Of a stretch of 64,000 nt of DNA, positions 1-12,100 are shown piece after piece (the first letter of the stretch is position 1; each line of letters starts with the position of its first letter). The notes beneath the pieces are model-generated. The model had not been told where the DNA came from and did no database searches. It saw only the letters and a list, made by a program, of their open reading frames with translations. The stretch covers positions 744,001 to 808,000 of the forward strand of contig WAID01000009.1 of NCBI GenBank assembly GCA_016584495.1, written 5' to 3'. The position numbers were made by a program, and so were the translations under genes. The DNA comes from Celoporthe dispersa (Eukaryota > Ascomycota > Sordariomycetes > Diaporthales > Cryphonectriaceae).

Positions 1-3000
1 ACTCTTACCTTGGTAATGCATCGATTATCACTCTTGTCCTTTCACAATGCAACCTCTTCCTCGTAGTTAGCAACTCATCCCTCCAGCTATATACGATTGC
101 TCTCTGAACGATGTCTGCCTGAAGATCATAACTTGCAGAAGGCAGGGATGCGGATTCCAGTGCAAAGCAACAATAGCCGGGGGGAAGCCCATTACAACGC
201 TTCGTGAATGCATGCTTCAAGCTAAGAAGCGGTGTTATATCTCTCAAAAGTGCATATTGCTTCGAAGTAAATGGTACATGCGCTGGAATACGAGGATCTG
301 CAAAGATGCGGTGTGCGCAACCACATCACCACGCCTCCCCCGGCTTGCTCCAGGCTTTAGAGGTTCCGCAACAAGGGTGACACGTGGAGGCGTGCGAAAG
401 ATAGGTGACAGGGTATCATGTTATGAGATGAGGCGTTTGCTCAAGCAATATCCGCTTTACTGTCCGATTGGGCGCTCAATCATTGAACTCTGGGGGCCGA
501 GTTTCGAATGGAACGAGCCACGGAATCCTCATCCAACCTGCTCAGCAGCAGTCTCAAGTCTTTAAGTCTTCATCCAGGACAAGAACTACCTCATATTTCA
601 CATAGGCCTCAGTAGAGATAAGGTGTAACAAGCGTCTTCAGTATTATTCTCCACCTGGGCAGGTAGAGCTCGCTACCAGAAGCCTTCATTGAAATCGATT
701 TCGGTGTGCTAGACATTACTGACCCTACTCTATAGACCACGAACCCACTCCAGCAAGATCATGGGACATTTTATCCAGCATATCGTCCGACCCTGTTGTT
801 CCATTGACGTTCTCTGCCGGAAGCTCTGTGATAGGTTCCGTGGCAGAGGTGCTCTGATCAAGGACGCGCATATGCCTCTTTAGCTTTCTTTTCATGCATC
901 TTCGTTTGGCTTTGACGTCCTCTACCATATATGGCGTTTGGAATACGGCGTTACAATCTCGTAAAGGCGTTGTAAGAAACATTTGGATCCGGCGTTGGCG
1001 AAGAATACGGCTTAGCGAGCGGTCTCGTCGAACTCGAAGTGTCGAAAGGATACTGTCGTGGAATTACATCAGTTTGTTACGTAACTACCAACTCGGAGAT
1101 GTTTTAGTATACGGTGACTTACGGAGCCATTTTCTCAACTTGCTGATATGGTTGCCCTATACAATTTGATAACGAGTGCCGTCCGAAGTGTGGATGGATC
1201 TTGGCGGGGGATTGACTGAGATTCAGAAATGAGTCAGCCAGTAGCTATAGAGTTGGCGTTGGTAAATGGAATGAGGCAGGTCCACGAGATCCCAGACAAA
1301 GGTGATAGAGAGCCTTCCAAAATGCAATCGTCAGTGAGACTGTAGGAAGTCCATGAAGGGATGGGAAAGCGAGAATGAGAGTCTGGTTCCCGGAGTCCTC
1401 CAGATCTTATATATTATTAAAAGCCAACAGTTTAGGTCGAATACCCATGTGTCTGTAGACGTGGAGCCTGGCCACAATGCCCTGTTCATACAATACAACG
1501 TGGATCATTTCATTATGCATAATTAGCCCAACAAGCCTGCCACGTGTGAAAGTATCAGGATAGTCTCCCGGAGGTTGCATCTCACCCGCATGTGCTTGTC
1601 TTAGTAAATGTCGCAAGCTGACCAACGCAATGACTATGCGCTGCTAACCTCAGGGGCCGCCCCAAGTCTAGGCTCCGTTCAAATCTTCAAGAACATTGTG
1701 TACATGATACAAGTGCGTCGACCTGCTGTTGTAGAGACGCAGGTGGCTGACTCTTGATCGGTCATCCAAGCCCTATTTAACATCCAGGGTTCCATTTAGC
1801 CCCTTATACCAGGTGGCAAAGCATTTGCTAGTTTCTCCTCATTCTGCACTTCGAGTTACACGATTTGCACACGGAAGCTTGGAAACGGCTTACCGGATGA
1901 GCCTCCGATGCCTCAGGTAATGTGCAGGAATAGGAACGCCACCTCAATGCATCCGAACAAACCATACGTTTAAATTTACACTTTTCCATGCATGGTTCCC
2001 GGAACTCTCGGCATTAGTAAAAGAGCATTAATTCATATGACTGTATCTTGTACACGGCTATTGCTCATAGTCAGCACCTAAGTTATGATAAGCACGAATG
2101 TGCTGTGGACAGCCAACCTTATAATGCTTGGCTTGCTTGATTTTTTCTTCCTTCTCTTTCCTACCGCTAGTCTCGCCCCTTCCGAATAGAGGTAGTAGGA
2201 AGGGGAAGATAATAATTGTTGTCACACATGGACTTGTGCATGCATTGGATCGCCATATCCCAGCCTGCTCCGTCTCTGACATAATGGCACTGGATACGTG
2301 AACGCAGTATTGAGCACCTATGCTGGTAGTTGGGGATTAATTGTTGAATATAAGCACATGCTATAGAGTTTGAAGGTGTACTGCGCAGCCGTTTCGCTAT
2401 TTGAACATTTATGGCGCTGATGCACATCACTACCAGATCCCCTGGAGCCTGGCTCTCCTTCCAATACCAGTAACGTATCCAGCTAAGATTAGTCCATGAT
2501 TCTGCACGGTACCAACCATTAATCCTTTGTTTTCTCTCATGCTGATTTTATTCCCGCTGTGCTTCATTGTTCGATTTGCCCTCTGCGTTTTCGCCCTCCC
2601 TCGCAGATCTCAGCTTGTTATAACATGATCAGAATCAAGTTGATGCGCTTGGTAGAATGTTGTACATAGTTATATGTAATGTATTTTGAGTTGAGATACA
2701 TATTTTGGGTCACAGTCCTACCAATCGTACCTGCTCAAGAAAGAACCAGGTTGAGTGGTCCACTTGATCCAACATTTATACTCCAAAATTGACAAAGTTA
2801 CACTTATGAAATGCCCACGAATACCTTATCGAGGGCGAGCCTCGCTGGCCTGCGCGTGCCTGGCAGGTACCCAAGCCAGCCGTTTCTTTAGAGACCCCCT
2901 GATAGGCATGAGTCCTCGTGCTGGCTTCCTTTCCTTACCCCCCCTTCTTTCGCTGGCTCAGTTCTAAATTAATGATCATCGCTATCTGAGGCAAAAGGCT

Positions 3001-5522
3001 GGTCCCAGTTCGACTTGCCTCTGCTGAGTATAAGAAATGCAGCGTCTTCTCTGTTTTGAGCAAGTAGGATAGCCTTGCAATCAGCCGGTGCATCTCGGCC
3101 ACTCAAGAGGTCAGCTCGGCGGCCCAGAGTTCTATCTGGGCAAGGCATAGCGACGCAAATTTGTACGCCTTCTACTACTTCAGACTCGATAGAACCATTT
3201 CTACCTATTTAAGGGTTACGATCAGGCACCACCTCTGTATAAATGAGTATTTTATCTCGACACATTCGTCAAGAGCATTCTTAGCTAATCACAGTAAATC
3301 CGGTCGATTTAATCATGTAATCCTTGATTCTGTTCAGGGGGTACTTTTCGTCGCTCTTGACGCTCGTCCGCGATTGAATAGTAGTATGATGTGTGTGGCG
3401 TATTTAGTGACTTGGGTTTTTCCAAGGCTCCAATGCCGGCTAGCACGGCACTTTCGACACCACGACGATCAGAGATTTTAGCCAGAATGCTCAGTGAACT
3501 CAGCGGATGGCAAGGTGATAGAATCTGAGCCAGGGAAGCCCATGAATCGAATGCCCTAGCGTGTTTGCAGATTGCTCTGTTCTCCTCACGAGCCTCTGTG
3601 ATAATAGCGCATTGACATCTTCCTAACTATCTCCGTTGTTAGGCCATAACAGGGTGTTTGCGCGAGTTTCCCAGGACTCTGGGCTGGTACCAACTGTGCC
3701 TAAGTGAGCAGCATTTCAGTAGGCCAATCCAGACAGATGACGTGCAAGAAATCATTCCTTCATGGCTGTCAAGACATCCAATAGTCTTAACAAGCGCTTT
3801 CGACAAGTTTCATTTGTCCCTTTCATATGGAATATACGAATCTGTGTTTATTGGCGAATAAGCCGACGGTCCTTTCTACTCCTAAAGCGTGCCTTTAGAT
3901 ACAATCTTAAGATGAGTTAAGGCTAGAGACAGTTGGTGAATGACCTAACATGTTCTTCTGCTGGAGAGTTAGTCTATCAAGGCACGAGGATCGCGGTATC
4001 TTTCCGTCTTGTTATCAACGTGATCCGCGAACCTGGCTTCATCTTCTAGCATACAAAGAGATCGCAAGGTGGTCGATCTCGAAGCTGTGACGTCTTCGCG
4101 TCTGAGATCAGGGTCTTCTCTATTGATCTCACGAGACGGTGGCAAGAATGATCCCAGCGACCCTCCCCCCTTTGAGGTGAAAACAAAAAAAAAAAACAAA
4201 AAAATAGTGTGGTGCTCGTTTTCCTTTGCGCCACAAAACTCAGCCTCCACGAGAACAGGCACGAGATTGACAACGGATCCCCTGTCCTCCCAACACAGAT
4301 CACAGGCATTCAGATCAGAGGGAGAGAAGTGTAGGGTGATGCTTAACTGTGTCGGCCCATAGTCTTATCCACCGATGAAGGAAGAAACGTCGGCCGTGCT
4401 GATCGCCATTAATCTCAACCATCGCCTGGGCTTTAGCTACGGCATCTATGTCTTCCGCGCCCTCGTTGTTTGCCAAGAAGGTGTTATTCCACGATCCCCC
4501 AACAAGATAAGCCTTGAACGAATCAAAAGTCCAGATTCTTCACTATCCCCCGCCCTGCATGCTGCCTCAACACCTTAAAGGGAAGGACCATTCCAACGAA
4601 TAATACCCCGTTAGTATCTGGGGTTACAATCTCATTGCCATAGCACAACTCGAACAAGCAAGAGCTCGATCCCATTCTCATGCCTCTGGTATACCTTTTA
4701 CAGAATACGAAGCTATGCATAGCTTTGACGTGCCAGCGTGCTCTACTACCCATTAGCTCCCGCTCGAAAAATCCCCGGGCGCCTGCGATAATTTCCGTTA
4801 TCACTGATCAGGGTATTCTAGCCTTGCAACACTACAGTGTACCAGGATGGTCCTGTTCTGCAGAGACCGTAGTGCTCGTGCATTTTGAGTACTTAAGTCC
4901 TAAGCCAGCCCGTGCTGAATCGGTAGCCTCGCTGTAATTTACTGCAACTGCATACAGTCCCTTGCCTCGTCGAGCAGAGCTCTCGTCAAAACATCCATCT
5001 TCTGTGGTCTGTTGACGATCAACAAACCTCCTCACATCCTCTCAAGCGGAGTCGCGATTGGTTGGTTCTTGATGTGCCCGATCGGGTTCATCTGCCGACG
5101 ATGCAGCGATCCTTCCTTACGGCGGTGTTAGGGAGGGGGGAGGGGAGGGGTGTAGGATTGTGACGCAGATCTGCAGCTAAAGGAGGACGGAGAGAGCTGG
5201 GCGAAAATTACTACTGTCTTTTCGCCCCTCTGCCGGGTGATGGCAAAAACTCGGCCTGGGTCGGAGATTGTCAAGGGTCGATACGCTACTATCGATGAAG
5301 TCAACTAGAGCCGCATGTGTGGATACCCAAGCCTGGGCGGCAGATGCTGTGGCATCGATCTTGTTGAGTAAGTAAGTAGCCGTGCGTACTATACTGGCGT
5401 AGGAAAGGTCCAGGGCCAAGAATCTGCCCTGCCATGCCATGCCACGTCGAGTTCGCCATGTAGATCCCAAATGCCGTCAATGACAAGATCTGTGGGTCCA
5501 AAAACCTATCACGGTGTAGATG

Positions 5523-5577
5523 TGCGCTCTGCTTGCGCTCTGCTTGCGCGCTGCTTGCGCGCTGCTTGCGCGTGCAT
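5523..5577. repeat. 11-base tandem repeat, five units
   Basis: Five head-to-tail copies of an 11-base unit of the form TGCGCTCTGCT or TGCGCGCTGCT. The first two units are identical, the next two share one C-to-G change, and the fifth is more diverged. It lies in non-coding sequence. Confidence 0.85.
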
Positions 5578-5672
5578 TGCGCTTGACCGCTTCTTGTTCC
5601 AGGGCCAAAAAGTATGTAGGTTGGGCTGAAAAGAAAAAAGGAAATAAAATAAAAATAGACGAGGTTGGGTGC

Positions 5673-5693
5673 GAGAGAGAGAGAGAGAGAGAG
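5673..5693. repeat. (GA)n microsatellite
   Basis: About ten uninterrupted GA dinucleotides in non-coding sequence. Confidence 0.9.
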
Positions 5694-8027
5694 GTCCAAA
5701 AAAAAAAGCAACCTTTTTTCTTGGGATCCAGTCATCGGCCAGACTTCGCCTTACAGCACGCACCGATTACAAACTGAGCCCTGCATGATTCATCTATCTA
5801 TTCTATACACAGTGTAAACGCCTTTTCCTACTGGCATGGACTTTGTCTCTCAGATCAATCAATATGAATCACATGTGGCTGTACCGCACTGTTGAGTAAG
5901 TTAGAAAAGATCTGCAACACTGTGTTGTGTTGAGAGCGTAGGGCGGCGGGAGAGATTTTTTTCTTCTTTCCTTTCCTTTGTACTACCGCCGTGTATACTA
6001 CTAAGTGAGCAGATCCATCGGATTCTCCATTTTATTGTCGGCAGTGCGGGACCTCCGTGCTTAGCGGACCAGACAAAGGGCCACGAAACACAGAATAATT
6101 AAGTTCAGCTACGGTCTAGCCCTTCATTCCAGCCAAAGAGAGACATGCTTTTTCTCAATCGCCTTTTTAGTCTGGAGCCACCTGGAGTGGTCTTACTGGC
6201 CCGTACTCTATGGAAAGTGGGCGCTTCCATGCCTTCTCCCTCACACCTCTGATCCCTATGTGGGAACATCGAGGCCAGAATACCACCAAAGCATGCACTG
6301 ATTGCAGCCCCGTAGATAGAGAGAATAAGGGGGCAAGAAAAAGTTAGGGTTTAAGGTTCAACCTAAACCAGAGAGGAGTCGTGGTGATCTCCACGGGCAG
6401 CTGAGCCCAGAGCTCCGGCGCTATGGCACATCGGCCCCGCCCTCGAGAAAAGGAGTCAAGGGCATCTATCTCCCATGTTCACGTCTCATGGTAGACATGC
6501 ATAGCCGTATGAGCCATAGTATATACCATAGGGATGAAGCAAGGAAGGTGCGTCCAGTTGCCGATGCGCCGCAGCCACAGGAGATGTTCCTCTGGTGTTC
6601 CTCTGGTGGCCCCTCCACCTGAGTACTCCCTCCTCATTTATATAAGGTAAATGAGGTTAAGGATTAAAAGCCCGATGCATGAAGTTTGTTATCCGGCCCA
6701 GGTGCAGTATCAGAATGAGGGACCCCATCCGGGATGGGACTCTACCTGAGCTGGGATGAAAATGCTCGAGTAAAGCACGCACTGATTACTGTGCATGTAT
6801 GTGATTGATCATTCACCATCACGACACTGTTGTGCAGTGTTGCATCTCAGGAAACCCGAACCAGAAAAGAAAGAGAGAAAAAAAAGGCACCATCCTTCTT
6901 AATCGAGATACCCATCAGTATCGCCCTACCTGGTCGGTGGGTGAGTCCCCAATGCTACCTCGCACCATCCGGCACCCGAAGGATTTCCTAGATCCTCACA
7001 GGGTTATCGGGCGCGCGATGCAACTTGAGATTGGTTGGAAGACCCTGTCGGCTCGACTGCCACTGTGCTCAACATGCTACGCACGCTGGTACGCTCGTCA
7101 TATTACATGCCACAACAAAAGAGAAGTAACCCTCCTTGCTGCAGCTAATAGTCTGACTTTGTTGGTCCTCCAATCTCACCACCTAGAAACCGCCCGATGC
7201 GATTCGCAACCTTGCCGCCAGGTCGCGTCAACAAAACAAATTTGCTTCACAACGACGTCGTCGTGCATATACTATGATGTGTGTGCTGCCATAGTACTAT
7301 GCATGTTTATTGCCAAGATGGGCGACTAGAAAAAAGGGTCACATCCAACAAATGCATCTGAGCGGCTGCAACCCAAAACCCCTTGCCGCCTTCCCCCCCT
7401 GGGCAGGGACCTTTTTTTTCTTTCTTTTTCTTTTTGGGCACAAGAATCTCCTTCGGGCCTTTTTTTGGACTTAGGCTTATCATCGTTTGAATTCTCGGGT
7501 CCAGGCTTTTGTCTTCGACGTGGATCCTACAAGAATCTTTCACCCCCCAAAAACCTACCGTGTACATCGAGCTGAAAGGCCCCACGAGGCGACTAGCTCA
7601 AGACGCCATGCACAGATTTGGTGTCGGGCTCCACGCGTGTTGACGTGTGCATCCCCTTTTCAGCAGGGCTAGTGCAACGTGGGAGCACATTGTCAGGACT
7701 GTCCCGCGGGCGGGTCAGAACCCGTACGCTCAGGAACAAAGACCTGATAGGTCAGCACGTGGCCGACAATACCAGCCTCGGCCGGTGCCGTTATCTGGGC
7801 GCGAGGATGATGCCTGCAATCCCAGCGACGATCGAGTTCGCGCTCGAGATGAACTACCCAGGATGCTGGAGACCTCCTTCCCTGCTCTCTCTCTCGCTCT
7901 TTCCTATGTCAAACCTCCTATTATGATGTAAACCTCTGGTACGTGCGGTACGCCCATCACCCATGTCAACCAAGGAGGAGCCTTACACAACAGGTGTGGG
8001 TATGTCCCTCTCCCCTCCCATCTCGGA

Positions 8028-8037
<10 letters not shown>

Positions 8038-8060
<23 letters not shown>

Positions 8061-8061
8061 T
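8038..8061. repeat. Poly-T run of 24
   Basis: An uninterrupted run of 24 T, preceded by short TTC steps and followed by AGAAAAAAA. Such a run is prone to length error and could be the remnant of an A-tail, but no adjacent retroelement sequence is visible. Confidence 0.9.
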
Positions 8062-8984
8062 AGAAAAAAACTGATTGTCGTGGATACCGTGACAGAGCCG
8101 CAACGCAGGTGGCTTGTCGAGCCAAGAGGAGCCCCCCTTCCCCCTCCATCGATCCCTCGTCCCTGGGTGACAGCTGAAAGAACGCGTCTCTGCCCCGTTG
8201 TGGCTTGCGATATGCAGTGCTATCTGAACCTCTGTCGTACGTTCTGTGGGACTGTTCTGGGCATCCTAGCGCCGCCCAGAACACGTCTAGACAGCGATAT
8301 GGTACGGTACTTGGTGGCTAGTCAGAGTCAGGAGTGTCCTCCCGCCAAAGAGAGAGAGAGAGTGTGTGTGTGTGTATGAGAGGGAGGGAGAGAGAGTGTG
8401 TGCCCCCACCGGTACTTACTTTGGATCCATCTGGTGAGCTAGCAAGGAGTGGACGAGCCGCATGGACCGACCGTATACGACTCCAGTAGAAGATCATTGC
8501 TCATCCGACTGGGGTGCCCTCCCCTTGTCGCTCCCAGCAGTGATCCGATACGGTGCTGAGAGAAGGGTCCGCGGGATGGTCGAGAAGGGACGAGCCCACC
8601 CATGGCTGGGATGGGGGAGGGATGTGACAGCAGGATCAAAAGAAAAAAGATCGACCCGAGGAAAAAAAAGGTGGGCTCGTGCGAGCATTTCAGCTGCGGC
8701 CCAACATGATAATTTTTTTTTGGCGATGGCAAACGCCACGTCTCCGGGCGATGGCGGGCTCGGCTCACTCGCCTCCCTCTATGGGGTAGGGAGGAGGAGG
8801 TGGTGGACGGGGAGGGATGCTCCAGACCGTCCCCAGAAAGACAAACAGAGCCTTTCGAATATATCTCCACGACTCCGCCATGCCGTCGACCCACCCTCCC
8901 TCCTCGTGGTCCCCCAGCTTTGTCTCCCCCTCTCTCCTCCACCTTCTCCTTCTTCTCCTCCCGTCTTTGATGTGTATAGATCTC

Positions 8985-9030
8985 TCTCCCTCCCTCCCTC
9001 TCTCTCTCCCTCTCCCTCTCCCTCTTATAC
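8985..9030 (+). promoter_or_regulatory. Pyrimidine-rich tract upstream of glucan synthase
   Basis: A run of CTCC/CTCT repeats ends about 85 bases before the ATG at 9117. Pyrimidine-rich tracts just before the transcription start are common in strongly expressed filamentous-fungal genes. The role here is inferred from position and composition only; no TATA box is obvious. Confidence 0.35.
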
Positions 9031-9116
9031 ACGTATCGGGCCAGAACTTACTCTCTCAAGCACGGTATCCGGGAGGCCACCCCTGGCCGCGTAGCTAATC
9101 CATCATCAGCACCATT

Positions 9117-12100
9117 ATGGACAGCTTCTCCCGCGTGCTCGTGGCCGTCGTCGCCGCCTGGTGGTTTGCCGCGGCGACACAAGCATTCCCGTACGATGCC
9201 TCCCAGGTCGACTGGAACCTCAACCAGGTGCAGGGGACGCACGATGTCCTCGACTACTGGGGCGTGTGGGAGAACCACACCTTCAACCCTTCGCCCGACA
9301 ACTGGCGCATGCCCACGTATACCGTCTCGCTGGACCGCTATGCCGACGGAGACCCATCCAACAATGATGCCAACGGGACCCAGTTCGAGTATGACTGGAT
9401 GAGTGACCAGTTCAGGTTTGGCGGAGACGTCAAGGGCCTGATGAACGATCTGGACTATATCCAGGGCATGGGCATCAAGACCATCTATCTCATGGGCAGC
9501 CCGTTCATCAACATGCCCTGGGCCGCGGACAGCTTCTCTCCTCTGGATCTCACCGTTATCGACCACCATCATGGCCGCATCGAGGAGTGGAGGGAGCTCA
9601 TCACTGCCATCCACGAGCGGGACATGTATATCATCCTGGACAACACCATGGGAACGTAAGTGTTTAAAAAAAAAAAGAGAAGAAGAAATGACTTGAACTC
9701 TATTTACTCTAGCAAACCTTTTTTTTTTTTTTCATCCCTTTTTCTTGTTGTTGTCGTTGTAGAACTCTTTGCTGACCTCTTTGTTTTCTTCACAGCCTCG
9801 GGGATCTCATCGGTTTCGAGGGATCCATGAACGAGACGGCAGCCTTCAAGTGGGGCGAGTACGACTACGGCTGGAAGACGGACCGCCGCTATGTAGACTT
9901 CACGCCCGGCGACGACGTGGTCGACTGCACGTATCCTCGCATGTGGGATGACGGGGGCGAGCAGATCACCGTGAACCAGACCACCTGCCGCGACAGCGAG
10001 TTCGACTCGTACGGCGACCTCCAGAACATCGGCAGCGTCGCCGTCTACAAGAACCAGCTGGCCAAGTACGGCTCCGTCCAGGACAGGCTGCGGGAGTGGA
10101 GGAGCGACGTGCGTGACAAGATCAAGCACCTGTCGTGTATGCAGATTGCCATGCTTGACATTGATGGTTTTCGTATGGACAAGGCTCTGCAGACGACGGT
10201 AGACGCCATGGCCGACTTTGCTGATTACCAGCGGCGTACGTTACTCTCCTGTCTGTCTGACAACAACAAGAACAAACACGCTAACCACGATGTTACTCAT
10301 GACAGAATGCGCCAAAAAGTATGGCAAGGAGAACTTCATGATCATCGGCGAGGTGGTCGGTACAGACCAGCAGCAGGCCGTGTACATTGGTCGGGGCAAA
10401 GAGCCTGGTATGTACGGCGGGAACAGCACGGCGGCTATGATGCTCACCAACATCACCGCCGATGACAATACGTATATTCGCGACTCTGGCCTCTCCGCAC
10501 TGGACGCTGCTGCTTTTGCATATACAATCTATGGTGCTCTTACAAGAGTTCTCGGGTACGTCTTCCCACCACATCTGTACCAAATACGTTGGTGCAATGT
10601 AGACAACAAAATCACCCACTAATATCCTCTTTACACACACACACAGTCTCTCTGGTTATATCGGTATCGAAGGCACAAGCTTTGTTCAGTTCTGGACAGA
10701 CCTGGTCCTGGACAACGATTTCATCAATGCCAACACTGGCCTCTTTGACCCTCGCCACATGATGGGCACCACGACTCAGGACGTGTTCCGGTGGCCAGCC
10801 ATCGCCAACGGCACCCAGAGGCAGCTCCTTGGCCAGTTTATTACCTACCTGATCCTGCCTGGGTCACCGATGCTGTACTGGGGCGAGGAGCAGGCTTTGT
10901 ATATTGTTGATTCCACTGCCAGCAACTATATCTAGTAAGTTCTTACGCCAAAGAAAGCATTAATTTTCGTACTGACATGCGCGCAGTGGCCGTCAGCCCA
11001 TGAGCAGCAGCCGCGCATGGCAGCTCCACGGCTGTTACAAGCTGGGAGACGACACATATACAGGCCAGCCTCTGCTGCACGGTCCCGCAGCCACGGGCTG
11101 TGAGGATAACGGCGTCAGTCTGGACCACAAGGACCCGTCGCACCCTACAAGAAACGTCCTGAAGAGGTTTTTTGAGCTGCGGCAGCAGTACCCGGTGCTG
11201 AACGACGGCTGGGGCCTGCAGGCACTGTCCAACCAGACGACTGATGTCTACCTCGAGGGCAGCGGAGATATTCCCACGCCTTTTGGCATGTGGAGCGTGT
11301 ACCGCTCCGAGGCCTCGGCAGCGCAGGACCTCAGCTCGTCTGGTGGCCAGGCCGACCAGGGCGTCTGGCTGATGTACTCCAACCTGAACTACTCGAAGGA
11401 CTTCTCCTTTGACTGCCAGAGCGAGGAGGACGCCCTGGTTGCCCCCTTCGTTCCCGGCACCAAGGTTATGAACCTGCTCTACCCGTACGATGTGCACACT
11501 GTCGAGAACACCTCAAGCACCGTCATCATCAACGGCACGACACACACAGGCGGTTGTCTCTCCAACCTGACCCTCGACGCATGGGGCTACAAGGCCTTTG
11601 TTCCTGTCGATAACTACGCCTCCCCCAAGCCTTCCATCACCCAGGTCGTCCCGTCCCACGACGAGAGAGTCCCGTCGACCGTTGCCAGCGGCAACACACA
11701 GACGGTGCCTATTGAGATCCACTTCTCACAGCAGATGGACTGCGATTCCGTCCTGGATGCCTTGTCCGTCAACTCTTCCACGCTGGAGGGCATCGTAGCC
11801 CAGATCAACAGCGACAGCGCCTCCTGCAGCGCCCTCGATGCAGCAGATGGGACTACCTACTCGGGTCAGCCGGCTGGACTGTGGAAGTTCACGGCCACGC
11901 TCGAAAATGTTGCCCACGGTATCCACACCATAGCCATCACCAACGCTACCAGCGCCAATAATACCTACACCGGCGCCGTGGACCGCTTCATGTTCCGACT
12001 TGGCGCCTCCGACAACCCTATCGTTTTCCCCTCGACGGGCAACTACTCGGCCAACCTGCTCCACAAGAACGCCTCGACGGGCGACCTGTACATCACCCAG

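Larger units (their letters stand above)
1..9116. other. Gene-poor left flank
   Basis: No reading frame here has a recognisable domain, convincing splice structure or plausible protein composition. The visible content is low-complexity sequence and short repeats: an 11-base tandem repeat near 5523, a GA run near 5673, three copies of a 16-base motif between 5755 and 6789, a long T run at 8038 and C/T-rich tracts before 9117. A minus-strand stretch at about 725-1130 has protein-like composition but contains stops and matches no family I recognise. The last 200-400 bases must contain the promoter and leader of the glucan synthase gene. Confidence 0.6.

Noticed and set aside
4318..4804. Minus-strand open stretches that resemble coding sequence
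   Set aside because: Two frames with adjacent stops and no start, splice pattern or family match.
6343..6369. Telomere-like TTAGGG and an inverted AACCTAAACC
   Set aside because: There is only one TTAGGG unit; the near-palindrome has a one-base loop and there is no repeat array, so no telomere relic can be claimed.
6805..7329. Plus-strand open frame of 174 codons
   Set aside because: Composition is irregular, there is no domain, no splice context and no conserved-looking block.
8439..9094. Overlapping frames on both strands just before the glucan synthase
   Set aside because: Most of the residues come from CT and GA simple repeats; this is promoter sequence.
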